Notes: generated by a model not told the origin, from the letters alone. A DNA stretch of 64,000 nt from Elusimicrobiales bacterium (GCA_028713125.1 JAQTOU010000003.1:1-64000), one strand, 5' to 3'. Positions 15,116-23,583 are shown, counted from the first letter of the stretch. Made by a program: numbers and translations.

Positions 15116-15922
15116 TTATTTAGGTTTTTTAACGCTTATCTCCGAACCCGGCTCTTCGGAGCCGTCCGGGGAGAAGCGGTAGACATGCTTCTTCAGCACT
15201 TTGTCGTGCCAGTAGCCGTCCTTCTCTTCGTAAACCATTTTGCTTTCCACAATTTCCAGCTCGGAGCCGTCGCCGCTGAAAAACCTCGGGACCAGATTAT
15301 TTCCGGTCGCGAGCGCCTTGCTCCAGAGCTCTTTACCTTCTTTATCGAAAACTACGGCGCGGCGGCCGCTCTCTCCGGTGATAAAAAGAGCCAGCAGCCT
15401 TTCGCCCGAACCCGAAAGTTTAAGCCCCGCAAGCTTCTCTTTGAATTTTTTACGCCACAGGAGTTCGCCGGTTTCGGCGTTCAGGACAAGGATAGACCAG
15501 GCTGAGCCCTGGTCGGCGCCGAGCGCGTAAACGGAGAAGTCTTCGGAAAAATCCTCACCGGCCGGGCCCTGCATCTGTACCTGGTGGCCGGCCAGGAGCT
15601 CGCCCGAAGCGCTGTGTACGTTAAGGGTGTAAATGGTTACGCTCTGCCCCCAGGCCCCGCAAAAAAAGAAAAGCCGCTGCCCGTCACCGGAAATGGTCAC
15701 GGTGAAAGGCGCCCGCTCGGTCTCGAAAACCGAGATCTTCTTGCCGCCCGCACCGTGAAGTTCCAGCCTGGCGCGGCCGCCGCCGCCCTGCGCCGAATAG
15801 CCGGCCTTAAGAGTATAAATACCGTTCTTGGAATAGAATTCCCGGTTATCTTTGTTAAAATTCTCCGCGCGCGCCGCCGCCAGGCTGGAAAAGACCAGGA
15901 GCGCGGCGAGGAGTTTTGTCAC
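15116..15922 (-). CDS. Secreted beta-propeller-like protein
   Basis: I start this gene at GTG 15922, which overlaps the pyrE stop by four bases (GTGA) with AGGA upstream. It gives 268 residues with a signal peptide (TKLLAALLVFSSLAAARA). The longer frame from 15970 would run through the pyrE 3' end. The mature protein shows repeating strand patterns (VTISGDGQRLFFFCG, LKLSGSGERLLALFI, WRKKFKEKL, LWSKALATG) typical of PQQ/WD-like beta-propellers. Its substrate is unknown. It appears to be the last gene of the pyrF-pyrE transcript, with no obvious functional link. Confidence 0.75.
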   Translation of the reverse strand: MTKLLAALLVFSSLAAARAENFNKDNREFYSKNGIYTLKAGYSAQGGGGRARLELHGAGGKKISVFETERAPFTVTISGDGQRLFFFCGAWGQSVTIYTLNVHSASGELLAGHQVQMQGPAGEDFSEDFSVYALGADQGSAWSILVLNAETGELLWRKKFKEKLAGLKLSGSGERLLALFITGESGRRAVVFDKEGKELWSKALATGNNLVPRFFSGDGSELEIVESKMVYEEKDGYWHDKVLKKHVYRFSPDGSEEPGSEISVKKPK

Positions 15923-16491
15923 GGGAATTTCCTGGAGCCGGGTTTCACCACCGGAACCCCCGCCCGGCAAAGCGGGCAGTCAGCCGGCTGGTAAGCGGTC
16001 AGGTCGAGCGTAAGCAGGCTGAAGGACGGGAAAGGAAGAGTTTTATCGCCCATGCGGTTTATCACTGACATCGCCCCTACGGTTTCCGCGCCGTAGAATT
16101 TGGCGACCTCGGCGGTTTCCAGGGTGGATTTGCCTGTGGTGAAAACGTCCTCTACTATTATAAGGCGCGAGCCCTTCTTCAGGGAAAAACCGCGGCGCAG
16201 CGTCATAAAATTATTTTCGCGCTCTGTGAAGACAAGGTCCAGGCCGAAAGCCCGGGCGACTTCATGACCGATGAAAAGGCCGCCCATGGCCGGGGACAGG
16301 ATGATGTCCGGCTTCGGGCGGTTCCAGGCGGCGACTAGCCCCGCGCCCATTTTTTCCGCCCAGACGGGATTCTTAAGGGCCTGGGCGCACTGCACGTAAT
16401 TCGGGCTGTGCAGTCCGGAAGAAAGAAGGAAATGTCCTTCGAGGAAAGCGCCGGAGGAGGTGAGGTAAGCCTTCAGTTCAGCATCATCCAT
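15919..16491 (-). CDS. pyrE: Orotate phosphoribosyltransferase
   Basis: PyrE joins orotate to PRPP to form orotidine 5'-monophosphate. The 190-residue product has an orotate-binding start (HFLLSSGLHSPNYVQC), an FTERENNFMTLRRG segment and the PRPP-binding signature LIIVEDVFTTGKS. Near the C-terminus is CPLCRAGVPV, a two-cysteine pair also seen in the longer, crenarchaeal/actinobacterial-like PyrE forms. Its start overlaps the pyrF stop by one base (TAATG), so it is translationally coupled to the enzyme that uses its product. Confidence 0.95.
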   Translation of the reverse strand: MDDAELKAYLTSSGAFLEGHFLLSSGLHSPNYVQCAQALKNPVWAEKMGAGLVAAWNRPKPDIILSPAMGGLFIGHEVARAFGLDLVFTERENNFMTLRRGFSLKKGSRLIIVEDVFTTGKSTLETAEVAKFYGAETVGAMSVINRMGDKTLPFPSFSLLTLDLTAYQPADCPLCRAGVPVVKPGSRKFP

Positions 16492-17168
16492 TATTTAAGG
16501 TCCTTGAGTATGTCGGCGGCGGCCGCGGCCGGATCTTTGGCGGCAATAATAGGCCGGCCTACCACGATGAAGTCGGAGCCGGCGGCGCGGGCCGCGGCCG
16601 GGGTGACGGCGCGCTTTTGGTCGTCCCCGAGCGAAGCGGGCCTGATGCCCGGGGTAATGAATTTAAGCTTTCCCTCGAACTGGCTCTTGAACCTGGCCGC
16701 CTCGAGCGGCGAGCAGACTACGCCGTCGGCGCCGTTCGCCAGGCCCAGATTAGCAAGAAGCTTTACCGTCTTGTCTATTCCGCCGCGGAAACCGGAGCGG
16801 AAAAGGTTATATTCGTCGAAGCTGGTAAGAACGCTTATGCCCCACAACTTAGGGCGCTTTTCAAGCTCGACGCAGGCCTTAAGCATCTCGGCTCCTCCGG
16901 AGAGGTGAAGGGAGACGGAGTAAACTCCCATGGCGGCCGCGTTCTTGACGGCATGCTTCACGGTATTCGGGATATCGTGGAACTTCAGGTCCAGGAACAC
17001 TTTTCCGCCGTGCTTATGCACCAGGTCGACGGCGGCGGGCCCGGCTGCCGTAAAGAGCACGGAGCCGATCTTGAAATATTTTACCTGGCCCTCGAGCTTT
17101 TCAATAAGGTGCTCGGCGGACTTAAGCGTATCTGTGTCTATTGCGACAATAAGTTCGGTTTTATGCAT
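16491..17168 (-). CDS. pyrF: Orotidine 5'-phosphate decarboxylase
   Basis: PyrF decarboxylates OMP to UMP, the last step of de novo pyrimidine synthesis. The 225-residue product shows the TIM-barrel family motifs: VAIDTDT at the N-terminus, the catalytic FLDLKFHDIPNT (DxKxxD) around residues 57-68, TPGIRP and the phosphate loop FIVVGRPI. This is the bacterial class I length. TATAAT on the minus strand at 17199-17194 could serve as the -10, giving a ~19-base leader without a ribosome site. pyrE follows with a one-base overlap. Confidence 0.95.
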   Translation of the reverse strand: MHKTELIVAIDTDTLKSAEHLIEKLEGQVKYFKIGSVLFTAAGPAAVDLVHKHGGKVFLDLKFHDIPNTVKHAVKNAAAMGVYSVSLHLSGGAEMLKACVELEKRPKLWGISVLTSFDEYNLFRSGFRGGIDKTVKLLANLGLANGADGVVCSPLEAARFKSQFEGKLKFITPGIRPASLGDDQKRAVTPAAARAAGSDFIVVGRPIIAAKDPAAAAADILKDLK

Positions 17169-17257
17169 AGTCGGCGCGGGAAGCGCCGGCTAAATTATAT
17201 ATAAAATCCGCCCGGCTGGTTTTAGCCTGTGGAGAGGCGGCTCTGGTTCCCGCTGAG

Positions 17258-18115
17258 CTAACCGGGGATATCCATCAAAGGGAGGCTGCGGATCTCCGAG
17301 AACTGGTTTTCCCAGGTTCCGCGGAATTTCTGGAGCTGGGAGATATTCTGCGCGTAGGCTTTACCTTTAATCTTCAGGAGGAAGTCTTCGGGGAAGGCCG
17401 CGGGGTTTATAAAGAAAGCGTTTACCCCGTTGCTGTCCACCGTCAGGAACTGGTAGCCGTATTTCCCGAGCGCTTTACGCCAGCCTTCCACGGAGACGCC
17501 GAAATAAAGTTCGGAAGGATGCGCCTTGGCGTGGCTGAAGTCTTTGCGGTAAGGAACGGTGACCGCCCGGTCCGGGCCGAATACGGAGTTATATTCGACC
17601 ACTAATATTTTAGGTTTAAATCCCTTGGACAAGACCGCTTCGGCCACATAGTAATCCATCCCGTCTATATCAAGGGAGAAAACGTCCGGGTCTTTATAAA
17701 AAGCTTTCCCGGCCAGGGCCGAGATATTCTCGCTGTCCACGAACAAGCTAAGGCACTCCACGCCAAGGGAGTATTTCTTTATTGCCTTCTTCGCTTTGGC
17801 GCTGACGGCCGGGTCGCCTTCTATCATCAGGCCATTGTATTTGCGCGCGATGGCGAGCCAGGCCGTATTATTCTCTATGCCGTCGCAGGCTCCTATCTCT
17901 ATAAAGTAGCGGTTCGGGGAAAGAAGCTTCCTGGTAAGAAAATCAATGATCCCGTCTTCCCCGTTCTGGCTGAAAGCCGAAAACTCCCAGCTCAGGGGAT
18001 CGGTCTCGTCTATGCGGCGGAGGGGGGCCGCCGCCGCGGCTTTTGCCAGGGCGACCGCTATCCGCTGATTGTCGTAAATACGCCGGAATAATTTAGGGAA
18101 TTTAAGTATGGTCAT
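17258..18115 (-). CDS. FkbM-like methyltransferase family protein
   Basis: The 285-residue product contains SQNGEDGIIDFLTRKL and YFIEIGACDGIENNTAWLA, a class I methyltransferase motif I in the FkbM-like style, then GLMIEGDP (motif II acid) and VFSLDIDGMDYYVAEAVL. These point to an SAM-dependent methyltransferase or a related sugar-modifying enzyme. It sits between pyrD and pyrF on the same strand but has no role in pyrimidine synthesis that I know. The start is preceded by GGGGGGC. Substrate unknown. Confidence 0.7.
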   Translation of the reverse strand: MTILKFPKLFRRIYDNQRIAVALAKAAAAAPLRRIDETDPLSWEFSAFSQNGEDGIIDFLTRKLLSPNRYFIEIGACDGIENNTAWLAIARKYNGLMIEGDPAVSAKAKKAIKKYSLGVECLSLFVDSENISALAGKAFYKDPDVFSLDIDGMDYYVAEAVLSKGFKPKILVVEYNSVFGPDRAVTVPYRKDFSHAKAHPSELYFGVSVEGWRKALGKYGYQFLTVDSNGVNAFFINPAAFPEDFLLKIKGKAYAQNISQLQKFRGTWENQFSEIRSLPLMDIPG

Positions 18116-18175
18116 GGCTGCCCCCCGGGTGATTAATTGTCTTCTCCGCGAAAAGCCGGGAAGCTTTTCCAGATC

Positions 18176-19216
18176 CTACCTGCGCGGCTGCCAATTCTTC
18201 TTTTCCAGGTATTCAAGTATCTCTTTTACCAGGAAAGGCCCTTCATAAACGAGGCCGGAATAGACCTGCACCAGGTCCGCGCCCAAATTCAGTTTTTCAA
18301 GGGCCGTCGCCCCGTCGAAGATCCCGCCGGAACCGATAAGAGGAACTTTTCCTTTTACCAGCGCCGCCGTTTTAGAGAGCATCGCGTTGGATAAAGCGCG
18401 TAGAGGCTTCCCGCTCAAGCCTCCCTCGTAGGACTGCCAATAAGCCGGGACCGAGGAGCGGTTCACCGTGGTATTAGTCGCGATCAGGCCGAAATTTTTC
18501 TCCAGGGCTAGGGCGGCGGCGGACTCAAGGTCGGCATCTTCCAGGTCCGGTGCGATCTTAACGAAGAAAGGTTTTACTTTTTTCTGCCCGGAAGCGAAAT
18601 CGAGCATCGGCTCCACCAGGCGCTTTAATTTATCCGCGCCGTGCAGGGAACGGAGCTGGAGCGTGTTAGGGGAACTTATATTCACCGCGAAATAATCCCC
18701 GTAGTCGTACATTATCTTCAAGGTCTCCAGGTAGTTCTTCGGGGCTTCATCTATTGAGCAGTCTGCGTTCTTTCCAACGCTTATCCCTACCGGCACCGGG
18801 AGCGGGAGCAGGCGCTCGAGCGAGCGGGCCGCGTCGAAAGCGCCGGCATTATTAAAACCCATTCGGTTTATTATGGCGTGATCGTCTCGCAGGCGGAACA
18901 GGCGCGGCTTCGGGTTTCCTGGCTGCGGCCGGAGCGTTACCGTGCCTAATTCCAGAAAGCCGAAGCCCAGCCCGGCCAGGAAGCGCGCGGCCTCGCAGTT
19001 CTTGTCGAAGCCGGCGGCCAGCCCTACCGGATTGTGAAATTTCAAGCCAGCTACCGTTAGAGGGAAATCTTTGGCCTTTGTAAGCAGCCTTACCATGGAA
19101 TTCAAGAATTCCACGCGCTGCGCCGCGCGGGCCGTTTTTATTACCGCGTCATGCACTACTTCAGGATTGAGGTTGAAGAGAAGCTGGCGGACGAATTTCC
19201 TGTATAAGAAGCCCAT
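18176..19216 (-). CDS. pyrD: Dihydroorotate dehydrogenase (quinone, class 2)
   Basis: PyrD oxidises dihydroorotate to orotate, passing electrons to membrane quinone. The 346-residue product has the class 2 N-terminal amphipathic extension (MGFLYRKFVRQLLFNLNPEVVHDA), NPVGLAAGFDKN, INRMGFNN, the catalytic-serine motif VNISSPNT, the FVKIAPDL lysine and the FMN-phosphate loop IGSGGIFDG. Class 2 membership implies a quinone-based respiratory chain. It reads away from the AT-rich 19217-19589 spacer. No ribosome site is obvious before the ATG. Confidence 0.95.
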   Translation of the reverse strand: MGFLYRKFVRQLLFNLNPEVVHDAVIKTARAAQRVEFLNSMVRLLTKAKDFPLTVAGLKFHNPVGLAAGFDKNCEAARFLAGLGFGFLELGTVTLRPQPGNPKPRLFRLRDDHAIINRMGFNNAGAFDAARSLERLLPLPVPVGISVGKNADCSIDEAPKNYLETLKIMYDYGDYFAVNISSPNTLQLRSLHGADKLKRLVEPMLDFASGQKKVKPFFVKIAPDLEDADLESAAALALEKNFGLIATNTTVNRSSVPAYWQSYEGGLSGKPLRALSNAMLSKTAALVKGKVPLIGSGGIFDGATALEKLNLGADLVQVYSGLVYEGPFLVKEILEYLEKKNWQPRR

Positions 19217-19589
19217 AGTTGTGTATTTATTTTAGCAATAATGAGGTCTGGAAAAAGCGTCTCTTCCTGATATCTTTTAATCGTACCGGCTTATCCGGTC
19301 TTTAATAGAAGGAAAAGCCCTTTTTTAAAAAGGTTCTCTTCCGGGTTGCTAGAGTAGTATCTAATTTCATCATCATAGTCATCTATAAGAGGGGCTGTTA
19401 ATAATGTGAATCAGGCTCAAATCATAAGAAGAAGTTATCAACAGCCCATCCGAATTCACTGACAGTCCTGACAAAACGGAAGAGTACTGACATGGTTTGC
19501 GGGGTTATTAACAGATTTAAAGATCATTAAAAAAGACAGTTTAAAGCGGAGAGGTAGCCCACTATTAGTAGAATTTATTATAAAGCGGT
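19217..19589. other. AT-rich gene-free region with DnaA-box-like sites
   Basis: This 373-base spacer is visibly AT-rich against high-GC surroundings and holds no credible frame. It contains three 9-mers of form TTAT(T/C)AACA: 19396-19404 (minus), 19435-19443 (plus) and 19505-19513 (plus), each one or two changes from TTATCCACA. Two of them form the arms of an inverted repeat. A short hairpin ACCGG-cttat-CCGGT lies near 19286. It may be a DnaA-responsive region, an origin-like element or only a promoter region for pyrD. Confidence 0.4.
19392..19447. repeat. 13-base inverted repeat, 30-base loop
   Basis: GGGCTGTTAATAA (19392-19404) and TTATCAACAGCCC (19435-19447) are inverted copies with one mismatch. 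Each arm contains a DnaA-box-like sequence, the two facing each other. Confidence 0.6.
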
Positions 19590-20876
19590 TTAATTTTCCC
19601 GCAGGCAGGAGCAGCGAAAAATAATATTACCGGCAGCTATGGTCGCCGCGGGCCAGCCGCGCAAAGGTCTCCCCGAGAAAGGGGAATTTGAGGATTTCGA
19701 CACAAAGACTTGAGGGACGCGCTTTAGCCGCCGCGGGTCCAAGAGGGAAAGGTCCGCGTCGTAGCCGGCGGCGATGCGGCCTTTTTTCTTGAGGCCGAGA
19801 ACTCGCGCGGGGTTCAGGCAAAGAAGTTCCGCCAGGCGCTTTTTATTAATTATTTTTTTAAGGACCAGCTCCGTCACGCAGAGCGGCGCCAGGGTTTCAA
19901 GGCCGATAATGCCGAAAGGAGAGCCCTTGAAACCATTGGCTTTGAGCCTGGCTTCATGAGGGGCGTGGTCGGTAGCTATAAGGTCTATGGTTCCGTCCGC
20001 CAGGGCGGCGAGCACGGCGCGGCGGTCCGCGGGGGAGCGAAGCGGCGGCTTCATTTTATAATTAGCATCGTCTTTTTTAATATCCGCGTCGGAAAGCGTG
20101 AAATAATGGGGACAGGTTTCACCGGTAACCGGCCAACCGGCTTCTTTTGCCGCGCGCAGGGCGGCGACGGAAGAAGCGAGGCTCAGATGCTGCAGGTGAA
20201 TGGGCCCGGCCGAGGAGGCGGCGAGAATATCCGCCAGCACGGCCAGGAGCTCCGCTTCCGGCGGGATGCCCGGCAAATTAAGCCTGCGCGCCGCGGGGCC
20301 GGCGTTAATAACGCCGCCGCCTGTCAGGGAAAAATCCTCGGGGTGGTCCATCAGCGGCAGACGGAGCGCGGCGGCCTTTTTAAGAAGCTCGGAGAGAAGG
20401 CCGCGCGGCAGGCAGGAGCCGTCGTCCGTAAATGCGGCCGCGCCGGCTTTTTTAAGAGCGGCGAGGTTAGAGACGGTCTTTCCGGAACGGCCGGCGGTGG
20501 CGGCGGCGGAAAAATAAAAATTGACTGGGAGCTTCGCGGCGCGGCGGCGGTATTTCTTCACCAGCGCGGCCGTGGCCATCGCCGGGAAAGTGTTAGGCAT
20601 CAGGAGGGCGGAGGTCACGCCTCCGGAGGCGGCGGAGAGCGCGGCGCTTTCCAGCGTTTCAGCCGCCTCGGCTCCGGGCTCCCTGGCGTGCACATGGACG
20701 TCTATAAAACCCGGGAAGATCCATAAGCCGGCGGCGTCCAGGACTTCACAGGAGGGAGGGGGCCTGATCGCCCGGGCAAGGCGGCTTATCCGGCCGCCCT
20801 CTATAAGAATATCGACGGAGGCCTCTCCCGAGACGGGGTCAATTGCCAGGCCGTTTTTTATCAGTAATTTTTTCAT
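19590..20876 (-). CDS. pyrC: Dihydroorotase
   Basis: PyrC cyclises carbamoyl aspartate to dihydroorotate. The 428-residue product is a type I-like dihydroorotase: metal ligands DVHVHAREPG (H61, H63), AFTDDGS (aspartate in place of a carboxylated lysine, as in this class), MDHPED, HLQHLS, and IATDHAPH near residue 300. A cysteine-rich short C-terminus (IIFRCSCLREN) is unusual. It is the last gene of a four-gene minus-strand unit; its first 38 bases overlap the end of the upstream membrane-protein gene. Confidence 0.93.
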   Translation of the reverse strand: MKKLLIKNGLAIDPVSGEASVDILIEGGRISRLARAIRPPPSCEVLDAAGLWIFPGFIDVHVHAREPGAEAAETLESAALSAASGGVTSALLMPNTFPAMATAALVKKYRRRAAKLPVNFYFSAAATAGRSGKTVSNLAALKKAGAAAFTDDGSCLPRGLLSELLKKAAALRLPLMDHPEDFSLTGGGVINAGPAARRLNLPGIPPEAELLAVLADILAASSAGPIHLQHLSLASSVAALRAAKEAGWPVTGETCPHYFTLSDADIKKDDANYKMKPPLRSPADRRAVLAALADGTIDLIATDHAPHEARLKANGFKGSPFGIIGLETLAPLCVTELVLKKIINKKRLAELLCLNPARVLGLKKKGRIAAGYDADLSLLDPRRLKRVPQVFVSKSSNSPFSGRPLRGWPAATIAAGNIIFRCSCLREN

Positions 20877-21519
20877 TTTTAAGAGCGGCCGTGGCGGGAA
20901 CGACAGGAGCGCTTTCTAAAGTTACCAGGTGGGGGGCGAAAGCTTCGGAAGCTTCCCTGTAAGTGACAAGCTGGAGGCCCGCCATCAGGAGCAGCACCGC
21001 CCAGGCCAGGTGCAGGGCGCGGCGGCCGACGAAGACGTCCACGGTCTTAACGGCCACGGCCAGGAGCAGGGTAAAGCCGATAGCCGAATGCCAGACCAGG
21101 ACCTGGCGCCAGGCTTCCTCGTTAACGCGCCAGGCCATCGCGAAGTAAAGCGTCCCCGTAAGAGCGAGCAGGAATAAAAAAAACGCGCGCCAGGCGCCGC
21201 GCCCGAAAGATTCATACATGAACCGGCTGAGGCCGGCCGCGCAGAAGAGACAGGCGAAAGCTATGAAAAGGTGAAAGCCGCGGCGCGTCTGCAGGGCCAG
21301 GGACATTTGCTCCAGGCTCCAGCCGCCGGGAAGCGCCAGCACGGCGGCCAGCATGGCCGCGCCGAAGGCCGCCAGGACCAGCGAAGCGGCCTGCGCGAGC
21401 GCCTTCCCTTTATTATCCAGGGACCAGGCCTCGGCGGCTCCGAGGGTCAGCAGGGCGCCGCCCTGCAGCCAATGGATGATATTCGACGCCTTTGTAAAAT
21501 CTCCGTAATCTATGGTCAC
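20839..21519 (-). CDS. Membrane protein of unknown function
   Basis: The 226-residue product has about six membrane segments with histidines at segment edges (NIIHWLQGG, GFHLFIAFAC, WHSAIGFTLLLAV), a pattern that can resemble b-type cytochromes of the DUF2231/cytochrome b561 kind. The motif set is too weak to claim haem binding. It ends with a soluble tail whose coding bases overlap the pyrC start by 38 bases. It begins with a 4-base overlap with the 21516-21869 gene. Translational coupling with its neighbours is likely; function unknown. Confidence 0.7.
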   Translation of the reverse strand: MTIDYGDFTKASNIIHWLQGGALLTLGAAEAWSLDNKGKALAQAASLVLAAFGAAMLAAVLALPGGWSLEQMSLALQTRRGFHLFIAFACLFCAAGLSRFMYESFGRGAWRAFFLFLLALTGTLYFAMAWRVNEEAWRQVLVWHSAIGFTLLLAVAVKTVDVFVGRRALHLAWAVLLLMAGLQLVTYREASEAFAPHLVTLESAPVVPATAALKNEKITDKKRPGN

Positions 21520-21869
21520 TTGCGTTTCCTTTTTTTAGATCCCTCGCGCAGGTAAAAATAAAGCCCGGTAAACCCGGCGATCACGAGGAAAAGCCAGGCG
21601 GGGCTGGAAAGCCGGCCGCCGGGCTCCACAGGGATTCCGGCCGTAACCGGAGTAATTGCGGCGGAGGAGGCGGCGACGGCGGGGGAGGAGGCTTTTTTTG
21701 CAGCGGCCTCGATATGGGGAGGAGAGCTTTCACGGAGCGAGGCCGCGACGAAGGGCGACATTTTTTTATTCCCGGCGGCGCAGGCGTCCTGGGTTTTCGA
21801 GCAATCGGTTTCGGCGAAAGCGGGCGGGCAGGCCAGAAGCAGAGCGAGGATGATAAATTTTCTTTTCAT
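21516..21869 (-). CDS. Small exported membrane-tethered protein
   Basis: The 117-residue product has a signal peptide (MKRKFIILALLLACPPAFA), two cysteines close together (DCSKTQDACAAG), an alanine/serine/proline-rich low-complexity middle and a C-terminal membrane segment (WLFLVIAGFTGLYFYL) followed by a basic tail (REGSKKRKRK). It is therefore periplasmic and anchored at its C-terminus. It overlaps by four bases with both the nitroreductase upstream and the membrane protein downstream. No family recognised. Confidence 0.7.
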   Translation of the reverse strand: MKRKFIILALLLACPPAFAETDCSKTQDACAAGNKKMSPFVAASLRESSPPHIEAAAKKASSPAVAASSAAITPVTAGIPVEPGGRLSSPAWLFLVIAGFTGLYFYLREGSKKRKRK

Positions 21870-22420
21870 AATTTATTGTAGGAACAGAACTCCTCCGTTT
21901 TTTTTCTCGGCCTCGGAGCGGGAGCTTCATCCGGGTAGCCGACCGACAGCAGGACCTCTACCTTCTTTCCCGCGCCCAGCCCGAGGGCTTTAGCGGCGCC
22001 TTTGGCGCTGAACCAGCCGAGCCAGCAGGTCCCGAGGCCCTGCTCCGCCGCCGCCAGGACGAAATGTTCGGCGGCTATGCCTATATCCATGAGGCGGAAA
22101 TTCGTGTCCTGAACCTGGTTTCCCAGCCAGGCGCTTACTTTGCCTTTGCCGGAAACCACGGCTACGATAGCGGGCGCGGAGGCCGCGAATTTGCAGGCGG
22201 CGTAGACCCCGCTGAAGGCCGCGGCGCAGAACTTCTCCTTCAGGGCCGGCTCGTCTATGACCACGAATTTATAGGGCTGGGCATTGCAGGCGGAGGGAGC
22301 GAGCCGCGCGGCCTCGAGGCAGAGGTCCAGCTTCGCCCTTTCCACGGGCGTGCTCCTGTATTTGCGGATGCTCCGGCGCTCCGCGGCCAGCTTGAGAAAG
22401 CGGGATTCGTGCATAGGCAT
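21866..22420 (-). CDS. Nitroreductase family FMN oxidoreductase
   Basis: The 184-residue product has the nitroreductase fold motifs: AAERRSIRKYRSTPVER for FMN phosphate, ARLAPSACNAQPYKFVVI and GLGTCWLGWF near the isoalloxazine, and a closing GYPDEAP. Such enzymes use NAD(P)H to reduce nitro compounds, quinones or flavins; the true substrate is not readable. Two starts are possible (22420 or 22414). A -10-like TATATT/TATTAT lies 5-7 bases upstream of 22420 and there is no ribosome site. It heads the operon leading to pyrC. Confidence 0.88.
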   Translation of the reverse strand: MPMHESRFLKLAAERRSIRKYRSTPVERAKLDLCLEAARLAPSACNAQPYKFVVIDEPALKEKFCAAAFSGVYAACKFAASAPAIVAVVSGKGKVSAWLGNQVQDTNFRLMDIGIAAEHFVLAAAEQGLGTCWLGWFSAKGAAKALGLGAGKKVEVLLSVGYPDEAPAPRPRKKTEEFCSYNKL

Positions 22421-22438
22421 ATTTTATAATATAAGTAA

Positions 22439-22460
22439 GAATCGGAATCGGGAATCGGGA
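22439..22460. repeat. AATCGGG heptad repeat, copy 1
   Basis: Three imperfect tandem AATCGGG-like units in the divergent spacer between the nitroreductase and PAS genes. Related arrays occur at 29774-29798 and 37664-37690. Confidence 0.6.
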
Positions 22461-22481
22461 GCAGGGAAACCGGAGATCAAA

Positions 22482-22820
22482 ATGGAAAACTGGAAAGACG
22501 GGGTTGACTTCGCTATAACGGTCTGCGACGCGGACGGGATAATTACCGAGATGAACGCTAAAGCCGCGGCGACATTCGCAAAGTTCGGCGGGGCCGGCCT
22601 GGTGGGAAAGAGCCTGCTGGACTGCCACGCCGAAAAGTCCCGGGCCATGATCAAAAAAATGCTGGCCGGGAATATCAGCAATACCTATACGATAGAAAAG
22701 AACGGCGTTAAAAAACTGATCCACCAGGCGCCTTGGCTGAAAGACGGGAAAACCGCCGGCCTGGTCGAGATCTCGCTCGAGATCCCGGCCGTCATGCCAC
22801 ACCACGTCAGAAAACCGTAA
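22482..22820 (+). CDS. PAS-domain protein
   Basis: The 112-residue product is essentially a single PAS sensor domain (FAITVCDADGIITEMNAKAA near the start, then LVGKSLLDCHAEKSRAMIKKML). It has no output domain, so it would act through a partner. I start at ATG 22482, which has GGAG 7 bases upstream; the open frame extends further 5' but that part runs through the divergent spacer and the opposite nitroreductase gene. TATAAT at 22425-22430 can be its -10. It converges with terC, leaving four bases between stop codons. Confidence 0.82.
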   Translation: MENWKDGVDFAITVCDADGIITEMNAKAAATFAKFGGAGLVGKSLLDCHAEKSRAMIKKMLAGNISNTYTIEKNGVKKLIHQAPWLKDGKTAGLVEISLEIPAVMPHHVRKP

Positions 22821-22824
22821 TATT

Positions 22825-23583
22825 TTATTTTGCCGGGACCGGGGTTTCGGTATAGGCTTCCCGCAAATGCAGCGGCTTTTCCGCGCGCGACCGCATTTTT
22901 ATATTTATCATCTCCACCATCACCGAGAAGGCCATGGCGAAATAGGTGTAGCCCTTGGGGATATGCTGGCCGAGGCCGTCCGCCACCAGATTGACGCCGA
23001 TAAGGATCAGGAAGCTCAGCGCGAGCATCTTGATGGTCGGGTGGCGCTCCACGAACTCTCCTATAGCGCGCGACCACCACATCATGAACAGCACGGCTAT
23101 CACCACCGCCGCGATCATCACGCCCACCTGCTGCGCCATACCGACGGCCGTTATCACGGAGTCGAGTGAAAAAATAATGTCCAGGAACATGATCTGGATT
23201 ATCACGCCGCGGAAAGTGGCCGCGGCCTTGGCAGAACTGTGCCCCTCGATCCCCTCCAGCTTCTCGTGGATCTCGAAAGTGCTCTTTGCGATGAGGAACA
23301 GGCCGCCGACGAGCAGGATAAGGTCCCGGCCGCTGATGGACCGCCCCAGGGCGGTGAACAGCGGCGCGGTGAGCTTCATGATCCAGGTAAGGGACAGGAG
23401 CAGCCCTATCCGCGTCAGCATCGCCAGCGCCAGCCCCGCGCGCCGCGCTTTGTCGCGCTGCGACTCAGGCAGCTTGCCGGCCAAAATGGCGATAAAGATG
23501 ATATTGTCCACGCCGAGGACGACCTCGAGCACGGTCAGGGTTATCAGCGCGATCCAAATTTGCGGGTCTATCAGCCATTCCAT
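22825..23583 (-). CDS. TerC family integral membrane protein
   Basis: The 252-residue product is a TerC/YkoY-type membrane protein with about seven segments. It carries the conserved acidic motifs ALITLTVLEVVLGVDNIIFI near the N-terminus and LDIIFSLDSVITAVGM in the middle, which line a metal-ion path. Family members are linked to tellurite resistance and to manganese efflux or metalation of exported proteins. The C-terminal tail is cytoplasmic and basic. It stands alone, downstream of mutL on the same strand with a 26-base gap. Confidence 0.9.
   Translation of the reverse strand: MEWLIDPQIWIALITLTVLEVVLGVDNIIFIAILAGKLPESQRDKARRAGLALAMLTRIGLLLSLTWIMKLTAPLFTALGRSISGRDLILLVGGLFLIAKSTFEIHEKLEGIEGHSSAKAAATFRGVIIQIMFLDIIFSLDSVITAVGMAQQVGVMIAAVVIAVLFMMWWSRAIGEFVERHPTIKMLALSFLILIGVNLVADGLGQHIPKGYTYFAMAFSVMVEMINIKMRSRAEKPLHLREAYTETPVPAK

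Noticed and set aside
17169-17257. Minus-strand tRNA-like stretch with TTAGCTCAGCGGG, a GCTC/GAGC D-stem and an anticodon-like GCCT/AGGC arm.
   Set aside because: There is no T-arm with GGTTCRA, no acceptor pairing and the anticodon loop has six bases; best read as chance or a very decayed fragment.
19217-19589. Small RNA or riboswitch controlling pyrD or pyrC.
   Set aside because: No recognised riboswitch core and no terminator-antiterminator pair; the DnaA-box reading fits better but is itself unproven.
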